DNA from: Janthinobacterium violaceinigrum
Lineage (GTDB): Bacteria; Pseudomonadota; Gammaproteobacteria; Burkholderiales; Burkholderiaceae_D
DNA: 64,000 bases
Reading direction: 5' to 3'
Assembly (NCBI RefSeq): GCF_009208555.1
Contig: NZ_WFLI01000003.1
Span: 1 to 64,000, forward strand
The translations under genes were made by a program, and so were the position numbers. A model generated the notes under the pieces. It was not told the DNA's origin, did no database searches, and saw only the letters and a program-made list of their open reading frames with translations. Positions 1-8,528 of the stretch are shown one piece after another (position 1 is the stretch's first letter; every line of letters starts with the position of its first letter).

Positions 1-52
1 ATGACAGACAAGAGCAGCACCGATTGGACGCCACGCCGCAGCTGGCACTGGG

Positions 53-739
53 TTGCGCGCGCGGCCGCCCTTGCGCGGACAGCGCCGTCCCGTCCCGCCC
101 CGCTATCAGGGGCAGGGCCGCCGGCCGCCCCGCCATGCCGGGCATTCCCTGCCATATCTGCCGCCGCGCTATCGGGGCTGGGGCGGTTATGCGCCCATCT
201 ATCCGACCATCTATCCAGCGCCGTATGTGGTGGCCGAACCCGCTTTCGGCGGCCAGCAGGAGCCGGAACCGGACGGGGGCCAGGATCAGGGGCAGGATGT
301 CGGACAAGACCAGGGGCAGGACGATGGCCAGATGCAGGGCGAAATCCCGCCGACCCTGGCCGGCACCATGGGCCGGGTGCCGGAAGCGGCCGCTTTGACC
401 TACCAGGCGCTGGGGCCGCTGGCCAACGCCTTGCGCGATCCGAATGGCAGGGGGCCTGGCCTGTATGTGATCGAATTCGACGCGGGCGGGCGGCGCCGCG
501 CCTACAGCGGCCAGACGGACGATCTGCACCGGCGCCTGCTGCAGCACCGCCTGTGCGGCCAGATGCTGGCCGTCGACTTGAGCACGCACCAGGTGTATGT
601 GGCGCCCCTGGCCTCGGCGGCGCAGCGGCGCCGTATCGAGCAGCGCATCCATGACGACATGTTTGCCAACCAGCGCGGCGTGCTGACCAATCAGCGGCGC
701 GAACTGGAACTGGCCGTGCTCGGTGAAATGTGGACCTGA
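53..739 (+). CDS. GIY-YIG-domain protein with Pro/Gly/Asp-rich N-terminus
   Basis: The C-terminal half carries a GIY-YIG nuclease-like fold: GLYVIEF at about residue 136, YSGQ at about 151, the RRLLQHR basic helix, and a Glu at about 196 before a conserved Asn (LTNQ). The first 65 residues are rich in Arg, Pro, Tyr and Gly. Residues 70-95 form an acidic D/Q/G linker of repeated GQD units. GIY-YIG domains cut or nick DNA in repair, homing and restriction; the target here is unknown. The start is uncertain: a stop lies at 2-4, no ATG lies in frame before the domain, and the TTG at 53 is the first possible start. An ATG at position 1 lies in another frame. It precedes a small helical protein and an amidohydrolase in the same direction. 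Confidence 0.7.
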   Translation: MRARPPLRGQRRPVPPRYQGQGRRPPRHAGHSLPYLPPRYRGWGGYAPIYPTIYPAPYVVAEPAFGGQQEPEPDGGQDQGQDVGQDQGQDDGQMQGEIPPTLAGTMGRVPEAAALTYQALGPLANALRDPNGRGPGLYVIEFDAGGRRRAYSGQTDDLHRRLLQHRLCGQMLAVDLSTHQVYVAPLASAAQRRRIEQRIHDDMFANQRGVLTNQRRELELAVLGEMWT

Positions 740-785
740 ATGGAGGCCTGGCAGCCAGGCCTTGATCACTGCGAAGGAGAGCATC

Positions 786-1436
786 ATGCACCAACTCGAA
801 TGCGCGTGCGCGCAATGCCGGCAGCGGGCCGGCGCCGCGTTTGAAGTGCTGGAATTCGGCCAGGACTGGCCCGGCAAGGGCGGTGCGCGGGCCGTGTTTG
901 GCGAAGAGGAAGAACTGCAGCTGGCCATGGAGTTGCTGGAAGCGGCCAGCGAAGAGGAACTCGACCAGTTTCTCGGCAATGTCTTCAAGAGCGTGTGGAA
1001 GGGCGTCAAAAAGGTGGGCTCGACCATTGCCAAGGTGGCCAAGCCCCTGGGCGGCGCCTTGAAGGCCGTGGCCAAGACGGCCTTGCCCTTTGTCGGCGGC
1101 GCCCTCGGTTCGATGATCCCCATACCGGGCGTGGGCACGGCGCTGGGCTCGGCCCTGGGGCGCGCCGCCAGCAGTGCGCTGGAGCTGGAAATGGCTGCCG
1201 AAGCGCCGGCCGACCGCGAACTGGAACTGGCGCGCCGCTTCGTGCGCATCGCGGGGCAGGCGGCGCGTCTGGCGGCCGACGGCGACGGCAGCGCGCGCGC
1301 CGTGGAAAGCGCGCTGACGCGGGCCTTGCACCAGCAATTGCCGCACTTCCGCTCGCCCGCGCCACAGACCGAGGAAGAGAGCGGGCGCTGGCGCCGGCGC
1401 GGCAACCGCATCGTCGTGATGGGCGACTGGAACTGA
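786..1436 (+). CDS. Small protein with Cys-rich N-terminus and cationic/hydrophobic helical segment
   Basis: This is a 216-aa protein of unknown function. It opens with a CxCxxC cluster (residues 6-11). An acidic stretch, EEEELQLAMELLEAASEEEL (40-59), follows. Residues 67-130 are then Lys-, Gly- and Ala-rich, running from VFKSVWKGVKKVG to PFVGGALG and IPIPGVGTALGSALG. That middle part resembles amphipathic membrane-active peptides joined to a glycine-zipper helix. The start is ATG 786, with AAGGAG at 774-779. The protein family recurs in diverse bacteria as an uncharacterised protein (recalled, not checked). A gap of 3 nt to the next frame suggests one transcript with its neighbours. A role at membranes is inference. 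Confidence 0.75.
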   Translation: MHQLECACAQCRQRAGAAFEVLEFGQDWPGKGGARAVFGEEEELQLAMELLEAASEEELDQFLGNVFKSVWKGVKKVGSTIAKVAKPLGGALKAVAKTALPFVGGALGSMIPIPGVGTALGSALGRAASSALELEMAAEAPADRELELARRFVRIAGQAARLAADGDGSARAVESALTRALHQQLPHFRSPAPQTEEESGRWRRRGNRIVVMGDWN

Positions 1437-1439
1437 ACG

Positions 1440-2189
1440 GTGCAGGCGACAGGCATGGCGCCCGTCATCGATTGCCATTGCCATGCGGGACCGGGCGACG
1501 GCTTGAGCGGGCCGTGGGACAGCGATGCGTCGCTGCACGCCTATCTGCGCCGCGCACGGGCGGCCGGCATAGGCCGCAGCGTGCTGTTCGCCACCTTCCA
1601 CTCCGATTACGCGATTGCCAACCATGGCGTGGCGCGCCTGGTCGCGTCCGATCCGCAGCGTTTTTATGGCTTTGCCTTCGTGCATGCACGGCGCGACCGG
1701 GGCCGCGTCATGGACCTGGTGCGCACGGCCGTCGAGCGCTACGGTTTTGTCGGCATCAAGGCGCACCGCCTGGACGCGCGCATCAGCGGCGAAGTGTGCG
1801 ACGCGGCCCGTTTTTTCGGCTTGCCCGTGCTGTACGACCCGGCCGGCGAGGTGGCCGTGGCCCAGTTGCTGGCGCAGCAGTATCCCGATGTCAATTTCAT
1901 CCTGCCCCATCTGGGCAGCTTCGGCGACGACTGGGCGGCGCAGCTGGCGCTGATCGACCATCTGGCCCGCCACCGCAACATCCATACGGACAGTTCCGGC
2001 GTGCGCCGCTTTGACCTGCTGCAACAGGCCGTGCAGCGCGCGGGGCCGCACAAGGTCTTGTTCGGCTCGGATGGCCCCTGGCTGCATCCGGGGCTGGAAT
2101 TGCACAAGATTCATTTGCTGGGCTTGCCGGCGCCGGACGCAGCGTTGATCACGGGCGGCAATTTTTTGCGGCTGACGGGACTGGCGTGA
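1440..2189 (+). CDS. Amidohydrolase (TIM-barrel metal-dependent hydrolase, amidohydrolase_2 type)
   Basis: The 249-aa protein has the layout of the amidohydrolase_2 family. A metal-binding HxH lies near the N-terminus (IDCHCH, residues 10-15), conserved KAH occurs near residue 106, LPHLG near 158, and a late catalytic Asp in FGSDGPW near residue 210. Members hydrolyse or decarboxylate small cyclic or aromatic acids; the substrate cannot be read here. It is shorter than many members (about 280-330 aa). The start is GTG 1440, 3 nt after the previous stop; ATG 1455 (MAPVIDCHCH) is equally plausible. It is the third gene of the trio and converges with the sigma-54 activator, with only 6 nt between their stops. 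Confidence 0.8.
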   Translation: MQATGMAPVIDCHCHAGPGDGLSGPWDSDASLHAYLRRARAAGIGRSVLFATFHSDYAIANHGVARLVASDPQRFYGFAFVHARRDRGRVMDLVRTAVERYGFVGIKAHRLDARISGEVCDAARFFGLPVLYDPAGEVAVAQLLAQQYPDVNFILPHLGSFGDDWAAQLALIDHLARHRNIHTDSSGVRRFDLLQQAVQRAGPHKVLFGSDGPWLHPGLELHKIHLLGLPAPDAALITGGNFLRLTGLA

Positions 2190-2195
2190 GGCGGA

Positions 2196-3587
2196 TCACC
2201 GAGGCCCCGGCACGGCCGGCATCGGGGTTGCGGGCGCTTGCGCCGCGCAGGCCGCCGTCTTGCGGCGTATCTGCAGGGCGCGGTCCGTCACGCCCAGGCG
2301 GGCGGCGGCGCGCTGGTTGTTGCCGTGCTCCTCGGCCAGCACCAGGCGGATGGCCATGTCGGCGGCGCAGCGCGTGATGTGCGACAGCTTGCATCCCTGG
2401 GCCAGCGCACGCCGCACGGCCGTTTCGAAGTGCCGGTCGGGCCAGGGCGGCGCCTGCAGCCGTTCTTCGGGGGGCAGGGCGCCGATGGTGATGGGGCCGG
2501 GGCCGCAATGGCGGTGCCAGATGCGCGTGACGGTCTGGCGCAGCTCGCGCACATTGCCCGGATAGTCGCGCAGCAGCAGGTATTCGCGCACGGCCGCGTC
2601 CAGCGGGGGCGGCGCCTGCTGGGCCAGTTCGGTGAGGAAATGCCGGGCCAGGGGCAGGATATCGTCCTGGCGCTCGCGCAACGGCGGCGTCCGGCAACGC
2701 CAGCCGGCGATGCGGTAATACAGGTCGGCGCGAAAGGCGCCGCGCGCCACTTCGCGCTCCAGTTCGCGGTTGGTGGCGCACACGAGCCGGAACTGCGTGG
2801 GCTGCCACGTGTTGCCGCCCACGCGCTTGTATTTGCGCTCCTGGATGGCGCGCAGCAGCTGCGCCTGCAGGGGCAGGGGCAGTTCGCCAACTTCGTCGAG
2901 AAACAGCACGCCGCCGTCGGCCAGGGCAAAAGCGCCGTCGCGCGCGCCCGCCGCACCCGTAAAGGCGCCCCGTTCGTGGCCGAACAGTTCGCTGCCTGCC
3001 AGTTCCGGCGACAGGGTGGTGCAGTCGAGGATAGTGAAGTCGCCGCTGCAGTTGCCGAGGCGGTGAACCAGTTGCGCCAATAAATCCTTGCCCGTGCCCG
3101 TCTCGCCCGTGATCAGTATCGAGGCCTGACTGAAGGCGGCCATTTCCACCACTTGATGCAGCAAGGCGGTCCACACCGCGCTGCTGCCCACGAGGGCTCC
3201 GCGCACGGCGTTTGATGCCAGCAGCTGCGCCACGGCTTGCCAGCGCTGCAGGCGTGCCAGCACCTGGCCCGCATCGGCGCTACCGGCCGGCCACAGCAGG
3301 ACATCGAGGGCGCCGGCCGCCAGCACGGCCCGCTGCTGCGCGCAGCTCAGGGCCTCGCCGCAGGCGGCAATGGCCAGTACGGAGGCGTGCCGGCACAGGG
3401 CCGGCAGCGCGTGCAGCAGCGCCGTATCGGCTTCGGCAAACAGCACGATGCCCGCGCCATCCCCATCACCGTCGCCATCGTGCCGCCGGGCTACAGTTAC
3501 CTGAGCCTGCTGCAAGGCCGCCAGCAGCAGCGCGCCACTGCCAGCCGCCGCCTGCTGCACGATTTCCAGCCACACCTTGAGCGCCAT
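2196..3587 (-). CDS. Sigma-54-dependent transcriptional activator (AAA+ enhancer-binding protein)
   Basis: The 463-aa regulator has a divergent N-terminal sensing region (1-135), an AAA+ domain and a C-terminal Fis-type helix-turn-helix. Walker A is GETGTGKD near residue 161, the sigma-54 contact loop is an intact GAFTGA near 207, and Walker B is GGVLFLDEVGEL near 225. The DNA-binding helices lie in NNQRAAARLGVTDRALQ near the end. The N-terminus looks receiver-like but has no clear phospho-acceptor. The ATG at 3587 (MALKVWLEIV) is preferred; a longer frame reaches 3659 without domain support. Targets are unknown; the convergent trio is one candidate, and no -24/-12 promoter was confirmed. Confidence 0.88.
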   Translation of the reverse strand: MALKVWLEIVQQAAAGSGALLLAALQQAQVTVARRHDGDGDGDGAGIVLFAEADTALLHALPALCRHASVLAIAACGEALSCAQQRAVLAAGALDVLLWPAGSADAGQVLARLQRWQAVAQLLASNAVRGALVGSSAVWTALLHQVVEMAAFSQASILITGETGTGKDLLAQLVHRLGNCSGDFTILDCTTLSPELAGSELFGHERGAFTGAAGARDGAFALADGGVLFLDEVGELPLPLQAQLLRAIQERKYKRVGGNTWQPTQFRLVCATNRELEREVARGAFRADLYYRIAGWRCRTPPLRERQDDILPLARHFLTELAQQAPPPLDAAVREYLLLRDYPGNVRELRQTVTRIWHRHCGPGPITIGALPPEERLQAPPWPDRHFETAVRRALAQGCKLSHITRCAADMAIRLVLAEEHGNNQRAAARLGVTDRALQIRRKTAACAAQAPATPMPAVPGPR

Positions 3588-3681
3588 ATGCCAGCCATCA
3601 CGAGGCCACGAGTCGCCCATCTTAGAAGCCCGCCACCCCGGCCGTTTGATCTGGCACAAGCGTGCGCGGTAGCCGGAAATG

Positions 3682-3714
3682 AAAAACGCCGCCTGATCTG
3701 CATCAGGCGGCGTT
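3682..3714 (-). terminator. Rho-independent terminator downstream of the decarboxylase
   Basis: A perfect 13-bp stem (AACGCCGCCTGAT and its complement, loop CTGC at 3698-3701) is followed by a T-run when read on the minus strand. It lies about 130 nt past the decarboxylase stop and before the sigma-54 activator, so it should separate those transcripts. Confidence 0.75.
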
Positions 3715-3762
3715 AATCACTACCGTTCCAGCAACGTCATCAAGCAACGTCACGAGAATGGC

Positions 3763-3847
3763 TAAAAACGTTCAGGGCAAGGCGCATTGCCGAAGACAGT
3801 ACGAATAGTACGGCTAGGCAATGCAACGCCGCCATGGACGATTTTTA
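3763..3847 (-). repeat. Structured intergenic element, family 1, copy A
   Basis: The element is about 85 bp with complementary ends (TAAAAACG near 3763, CGATTTTTA near 3847). On the minus strand it reads as the same core as copies at 8405-8510 and 44164-44264: CCATGGCGGCGTTGC, then a GTAC-loop-GTAC centre, then CTTGCCCTGAAC. Its inner stem is GCATTGCC paired with GGCAATGC. The minus-strand decarboxylase stop codon (3845-3847) lies inside the outer arm. Confidence 0.75.
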
Positions 3848-6109
3848 GGCGTTCTCATCCATCTTGACGCAGTCGACGAAGTATCCGCGCTTGCCATCGA
3901 CCTCGCGTTTCACGAGACCATGCACATCCGTCTCGAAGCCGGGGAAGCGCTCGTTGAAGTCGCGCGCGAAGCGCAGGTAGTCGACGATGGTCTTGTTGAA
4001 GCGTTCGCCCGGGATCAGCAGCGGAATGCCCGGTGGATACGGCGTCAGCAGGATGGACGTGATGCGGCCTTCCAGCTCGTCGATGGCCACGCGCTCGATT
4101 TCGCGGTGCGCCATCTTGGCGAACGCGTCCGACGGCTTCATGGCCGGGATCATGTCCGACAGGTACATTTCCGTCGTCAAGCGCGCCACGTCGTAAGCCT
4201 TGTAGAAATCGTGGATTTGCTGGCACAGGTCGCGCAAGCCCATTTTTTCATAGCGCGGGTTGGCTGCCGCAAATTCCGGCAGGATGCGCCACATCGGCTG
4301 GTTCTTGTCGTAGTCGTCCTTGAACTGCTGCAAGGCCGTCAGCAGGGTATTCCAGCGGCCCTTGGTGATGCCGATGGTAAACATGATGAAGAACGAGTAC
4401 AGGCCGCATTTTTCAATGATGACGCCGTGCTCGGCCAGGTACTTGGTGACGATGGATGCGGGGATGCCCGTGTCGCCGAACTGGCCGTCCAGCGACAGGC
4501 CCGGATTGACGATGGTCGCCTTGATCGGGTCGAGCATGTTGAAGCCGGGAGCCAGGTCGCCGAAGCCGTGCCAGTCATCCTCGGCGCGTATCATCCAGTC
4601 TTCCTGCTGGCCCATGCCTTCGTCGTTGAAGCTGGACGGACCCCACACCTGGAACCACCAGTCCTGGCCCCATTCCTGGTCGATCTTCTTCATGGCGCGG
4701 CGGAAATCGAGCGCTTCCATGATCGATTCTTCCACCAGGGCCGTGCCGCCCGGCGCTTCCATCATGGCCGCAGCCACGTCGCACGAAGCGATGATCGAGT
4801 ATTGCGGCGAGGTGGAAGTGTGCATCAGGTAAGCCTCGTTGAAGGCGTCCTGGTCCAGCTTGACCGTGTCCGATTCGCGCACGAGGATTTGCGAGGCCTG
4901 CGACAGGCCGGCCAGCAATTTGTGCGTGGACTGGGTCGAGAAGATCATCGATTCCTTGGCGCGCGGACGGTCCTTGCCGATGGCGTGCATATTCTTGTAG
5001 AAATCGTGGAAGGTGGCGTGCGGCAGCCATGCTTCATCGAAGTGCAGGGTGTCGATCTTGCCGTCCAGCATTTCGCGCAGGGTTTCCACGTTGTAGATCA
5101 CGCCGTCATAGGTCGATTGCGTGATGGTGAGGATGCGCGGCTTCTTGTTCTTTGCCTCGCGCGCGAACGGATTCGCCTCGATCTTGCGGGCAATGCTTTC
5201 CGGCGTGAATTCGTGCAGGGGGATGGGGCCGATGATGCCCAGGTGATTGCGCGTCGGCATCAGGAACACGGGAATCGCGCCGCACATGATGATCGAATGC
5301 AGGATCGACTTGTGGCAGTTGCGGTCGACGACGACGATGTCGCCTGGTGCCACGGTCGAATGCCATACCATCTTGTTCGACGTCGACGTGCCGTTGGTGA
5401 CGAAATAGCAATGGTCGGCATTGAAGATGCGCGCCGCATTGCGTTCGGACGCGGCGACAGGACCCGTATGGTCGAGCAGCTGGCCCAGTTCCTCGACGGC
5501 GTTGCAGACGTCGGCGCGCAACATGTTTTCACCGAAGAACTGGTGGAACATCTGGCCGATCGGCGACTTCAGGAAGGCCACGCCGCCCGAGTGGCCGGGG
5601 CAATGCCACGAGTAGGAACCATCGTTGGCGTAGTGCACCAGCGCGCGGAAGAACGGCGGCGACAGGCCGTCCAGATAGGACTTCGCTTCGCGGATGATGT
5701 GGCGCGCGACGAATTCCGGCGTATCTTCGAACATGTGGATGAAACCATGCAGTTCGCGCAGGATATCGTTGGGAATATGGCGCGAGGTGCGCGTTTCGCC
5801 GTACAGATAGATAGGGATGTCCGCGTTCTTGTAGCGGATTTCCTCGACGAAGGCGCGCAGGGACTTGAGCGCGTGGTCCGTTTCCTCGATGGAACCGGCA
5901 CCGAATTCCTCGTCGTCGATCGACAGCACGAAGGCGGACGCCCGCGATTGCTGCTGGGCAAATTGCGACAAATCGCCGTAGCTGGTCACGCCCAGCACTT
6001 CCATGCCTTCTTTTTCCATTGCGGCGGCAAGGGCGCGAATGCCCAGGCCGGACGTATTTTCAGAACGGAAATCCTCGTCAATGATGACGATAGGGAAACG
6101 AAATTTCAT
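3845..6109 (-). CDS. Orn/Lys/Arg decarboxylase (PLP-dependent, acid-response or polyamine type)
   Basis: The 754-aa protein fits the bacterial biodegradative arginine/lysine/ornithine decarboxylase family in length and domain order. An N-terminal wing domain (about 1-130, starting MKFRFPIVIIDEDFRSENTSG) is followed by a fold-type-I PLP domain and a C-terminal domain. The PLP lysine lies in QSTHKLLAGLSQ, and HFDEAWLPHA supplies the cofactor Asp. These enzymes use a proton to decarboxylate a basic amino acid, giving agmatine, cadaverine or putrescine. Which substrate is used cannot be decided here. The ATG at 6109 has GGAGA five bases upstream; a TTG four codons earlier is less likely. A hairpin with a T-run sits directly before its ribosome-binding site. 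Confidence 0.9.
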   Translation of the reverse strand: MKFRFPIVIIDEDFRSENTSGLGIRALAAAMEKEGMEVLGVTSYGDLSQFAQQQSRASAFVLSIDDEEFGAGSIEETDHALKSLRAFVEEIRYKNADIPIYLYGETRTSRHIPNDILRELHGFIHMFEDTPEFVARHIIREAKSYLDGLSPPFFRALVHYANDGSYSWHCPGHSGGVAFLKSPIGQMFHQFFGENMLRADVCNAVEELGQLLDHTGPVAASERNAARIFNADHCYFVTNGTSTSNKMVWHSTVAPGDIVVVDRNCHKSILHSIIMCGAIPVFLMPTRNHLGIIGPIPLHEFTPESIARKIEANPFAREAKNKKPRILTITQSTYDGVIYNVETLREMLDGKIDTLHFDEAWLPHATFHDFYKNMHAIGKDRPRAKESMIFSTQSTHKLLAGLSQASQILVRESDTVKLDQDAFNEAYLMHTSTSPQYSIIASCDVAAAMMEAPGGTALVEESIMEALDFRRAMKKIDQEWGQDWWFQVWGPSSFNDEGMGQQEDWMIRAEDDWHGFGDLAPGFNMLDPIKATIVNPGLSLDGQFGDTGIPASIVTKYLAEHGVIIEKCGLYSFFIMFTIGITKGRWNTLLTALQQFKDDYDKNQPMWRILPEFAAANPRYEKMGLRDLCQQIHDFYKAYDVARLTTEMYLSDMIPAMKPSDAFAKMAHREIERVAIDELEGRITSILLTPYPPGIPLLIPGERFNKTIVDYLRFARDFNERFPGFETDVHGLVKREVDGKRGYFVDCVKMDENA

Positions 6110-6118
6110 GCATGTCTC

Positions 6119-6156
6119 CAAAAAAGCAAGCCGCCCCTGACGTAATGGAGGGGCGG
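6119..6156 (-). terminator. Hairpin plus T-run just upstream of the decarboxylase RBS
   Basis: CCGCCCCT (6131-6138) pairs with AGGGGCGG (6149-6156). Read on the minus strand the stem is followed by CTTGCTTTTTT and then at once by GGAGACATGC and the decarboxylase ATG. It can end the upstream folA transcript or act as an attenuator in the decarboxylase leader. A second 8-bp dyad, GCAGACGC (6191-6198) with GCGTCTGC (6236-6243), lies upstream in the same leader. Confidence 0.6.
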
Positions 6157-6347
6157 ACTAGGGCGCGACTTCAGGCGGCAAAGCAACCCGGCAGACGCAG
6201 AAAAAAAATAAGAACGGGATTCTCGCAGAAATGCAGCGTCTGCGGGAAAAAAATATCGCCCCCAGGCATCACGAGCATGCGCTAGCGTGACGCAAAGGTG
6301 TGACAGGGGTATTACAGCAACATTCTGTCCAATGAATAGCAACCTTA

Positions 6348-6833
6348 TCAGGCTTTGCGTTGCAGGGTGACAAAGGCGTAAGGCAGGCCGGATTTCTCCG
6401 AGACATGCGCCTCGCGCGCGGTTTCTTGCCATACGGCATGATCCACGGCAGGGAAAAACGCGTCGCAGTCAAAAGTCTGGCCGATTTCCGTGACGATCAG
6501 GCGCTGCGCCAGGGCCAGCGACTGCCTGTAGATGTCGGCGCCGCCGATGACATAGCCTTCGGCGCCGTCGAGCAGCGCGATGGCCGCTTCCAGCGACGAC
6601 ACCGCTTCCACGCCCTCGTGGCGCCAGTCCGGATTGCGCGTGATGACGATGTTGCGGCGGTTCGGCAGCGGCCGGCCGATGGAATCGAAGGTCTTGCGGC
6701 CCATGAGGATGGGGTGGCCCGTCGTCAGGCGCTTGAAGTGCGCGAGGTCTTCCGGCAATTTCCACGGCAGGGTGTTGGCTATGCCGATGCCGCCTTGCTG
6801 ATCGGTGGCGACGATGATGGTCAGTGTGCTCAT
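6348..6833 (-). CDS. folA: Dihydrofolate reductase
   Basis: The 161-aa protein is a standard-length bacterial DHFR, reducing dihydrofolate to tetrahydrofolate with NADPH in the cytosol. The N-terminal core (TIIVATDQQGGIGIANTLPW), the acidic substrate-binding segment (WKLPEDLAHFKRLT), the NADPH-binding GRKTFDSIGRPLPNR and the VIGGADIY loop are all visible. It is translationally coupled to the upstream alpha/beta hydrolase through an ATGA overlap at 6830-6833. thyA, its metabolic partner, lies separately at 14.8 kb. Confidence 0.96.
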   Translation of the reverse strand: MSTLTIIVATDQQGGIGIANTLPWKLPEDLAHFKRLTTGHPILMGRKTFDSIGRPLPNRRNIVITRNPDWRHEGVEAVSSLEAAIALLDGAEGYVIGGADIYRQSLALAQRLIVTEIGQTFDCDAFFPAVDHAVWQETAREAHVSEKSGLPYAFVTLQRKA

Positions 6834-7627
6834 TGGTTCTGTGAAAGTGGTGGGGGAAGGGCCCGATGCCCGTCATTATCGTTGAAATTGCCTGCCGCCT
6901 CCAGATGCGCACGCATGGCGTCGGCCAGCGGACGGGGCGCTTCCAGCGGAATCATGTGGCCGGTGTTGTCTTTTAGTAAGTGCAAGGTGGCTTGCGGCAG
7001 GCGGGCCGCCATGTCGCGCAGGTCGTCGGGGTTGACGAGCTTGTCGTCCACGGCGCCCACGATCAGCACGGGAATATCGAGTTCCGGCAAGCGCGCCATC
7101 AAGTCGGGGCGGTCGATGGTGGTGAGAAATTGCGCCAGCAGCACCTCCTTGCCCAGGTCCAGCCCCATCTGCTGGATCAGGCCCGTGATGCTGGCGTCCT
7201 GCAAATGCGACGGGTGCAGCAATTCGCGCAGGCGCTGGCGCGTGATGCCCGCATAGGCATTGCGCTCGAGCATGGTGACGATGCGCTGGCGCGCTTCGAC
7301 TTCCGCCGGCAGCAAGCCTTTGGCCGAATTGGCGATCAAGGTGAGGGACTTGACACGCTGCGGGTGCGCCAGCGCATGTTCGAGCGCCAGGTAGGCGCCC
7401 AGCGAAAAGCCCGCCAGATGCGCCTGCCCGTCGCTGTGGCTGGCAATCATCTGCTGCATCTGCGCGCGCGTGCGCGCCTCGTGCAGGGGCACGTGGTGCA
7501 CATGCATGGCATCGCCCAGTGCCGGCGCCAGGCGCGACCACAGGCGCGCATCGCACAAGGTGCCAGGGATGCAAACGAGTCGCGTGGTGTTTTCAGGCAA
7601 GTTCAAACCAGGGATAGGATCGCTCAT
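6830..7627 (-). CDS. Alpha/beta hydrolase
   Basis: The 265-aa alpha/beta-hydrolase-fold protein has an oxyanion segment IPGTLCDARLW, a nucleophile elbow GFSLG, a late Asp in VGAVDDKLV and the catalytic His in NTGHMIPLE. It resembles pimeloyl-ACP carboxylesterase-like proteins in general form, but the substrate is unknown. The ATG at 7627 (MSDPIPGLN) is favoured over one nine codons upstream. Its stop overlaps the folA start, so the two are probably one operon; no functional link to folate is evident. Confidence 0.85.
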   Translation of the reverse strand: MSDPIPGLNLPENTTRLVCIPGTLCDARLWSRLAPALGDAMHVHHVPLHEARTRAQMQQMIASHSDGQAHLAGFSLGAYLALEHALAHPQRVKSLTLIANSAKGLLPAEVEARQRIVTMLERNAYAGITRQRLRELLHPSHLQDASITGLIQQMGLDLGKEVLLAQFLTTIDRPDLMARLPELDIPVLIVGAVDDKLVNPDDLRDMAARLPQATLHLLKDNTGHMIPLEAPRPLADAMRAHLEAAGNFNDNDGHRALPPPLSQNQ

Positions 7628-7830
7628 GATGGTGAAAGTTCTGTCGAGCGGCATTATCCGTCATTTCGGCCAGCAGGGCAGCGGTGTAATTTTTTCTGCA
7701 TGGCATTATTTTCAATAGTGCGCGGCTGGCAAGCCTGGACTTTATGGTAGGCTCATGGCTCATCAAGCCGGGGAGCCGGCCCAGTGACCTGAAACACCGA
7801 ATGCAACCCACTAATTGAAGAGGAATTACC

Positions 7831-8406
7831 ATGGCGATCAGTTTGCAAAAAGGCGGCAATGTCAACCTGAGCAAGGAAGCTCCTGGCTTGAAGAAAATCG
7901 TGATCGGCCTGGGCTGGGACCCCCGCGCCACCGATGGCGCCGCTTTCGACCTGGACGGCAGCGCCTTCCTGCTGAAAACGGATGGCAAGGCCCGTTCCGA
8001 TGCTGATTTCATTTTTTATAACAACCTGAAGTCGGCCGATGGCTCCATCGTCCACGCGGGCGACAACACGACGGGCGGCGGCGACGGCGACGACGAGAAA
8101 ATCGCCGTCGACCTGGCCAACGTGCCTGCCGACATCGACAAGATCGCCGTGGCCGTCACGATTCACGATGCGGAAAACCGCAAGCAGAACTTCGGCATGG
8201 TGGGCAAGGCCTACATCCGTTGCCTGAACGGCGACAATGGCGCGGAAATCGCCCGCTACGACCTGTCCGAAGACGGCTCGACGGAAGCGGCCATGATCTT
8301 CGGCGAAATCTACCGCGCCGGCAGCGAATGGAAATTCAAGGCCATCGGCCAGGGTTTCAAGGGCGGCCTGGGGCCTCTGGCACGTTCGTTCGGCATCAAC
8401 GCCTAA
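7831..8406 (+). CDS. terD: TerD-family stress/tellurium resistance protein
   Basis: The 191-aa protein matches TerD/TerE in length and motifs: [20 protein letters not shown] at the N-terminus, [17 protein letters not shown], the Ca2+-binding acidic loop [10 protein letters not shown], and the C-terminal [18 protein letters not shown]. TerD proteins are cytosolic calcium-binding beta-sandwich proteins linked to tellurite resistance, phage and colicin tolerance and envelope stress. GAGGAATTACC lies before the ATG. Two larger TerD-containing proteins follow in the same direction, separated by two structured repeat elements. TerB, TerC and TerZ are not seen nearby. Confidence 0.93.
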   Translation: MAISLQKGGNVNLSKEAPGLKKIVIGLGWDPRATDGAAFDLDGSAFLLKTDGKARSDADFIFYNNLKSADGSIVHAGDNTTGGGDGDDEKIAVDLANVPADIDKIAVAVTIHDAENRKQNFGMVGKAYIRCLNGDNGAEIARYDLSEDGSTEAAMIFGEIYRAGSEWKFKAIGQGFKGGLGPLARSFGINA

Positions 8407-8510
8407 GAGCTCCGGAAAACGGCCCATGGCGGCGTTGCGTCACCTCGCCGTACTATGCGTACTGTCTTCGGTGACGCGCCTTGCCCTGAACCGTAGTCCG
8501 AAGCTCTTTT
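8405..8510 (+). repeat. Structured intergenic element, family 1, copy B
   Basis: The 106-bp element starts at the TerD stop codon. The outer arms AAGAGCTCCGG and TCCGAAGCTCTT are largely complementary. Inside are CCCATGGCGGCGTTGCG, an inner stem GCGTCACC paired with GGTGACGC, the GTAC-TATGC-GTAC centre and CTTGCCCTGAAC. The 3' arm ends in TTTT, so the whole can also act as a terminator. Confidence 0.75.
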
Positions 8511-8528
8511 AGCCTTGTTCAAGAATAC

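Noticed and set aside
1006..1365. Antisense frame over the small helical protein
   Set aside because: Arg/Pro-rich shadow. The sense frame has a good AAGGAG site and conserved segments.
3821..6145. Long open frame antisense to the decarboxylase (774 codons)
   Set aside because: It mirrors the GC-rich codon bias of the real gene, is rich in His, Val, Arg and Asp, and matches no family. The minus-strand gene has full PLP motifs.
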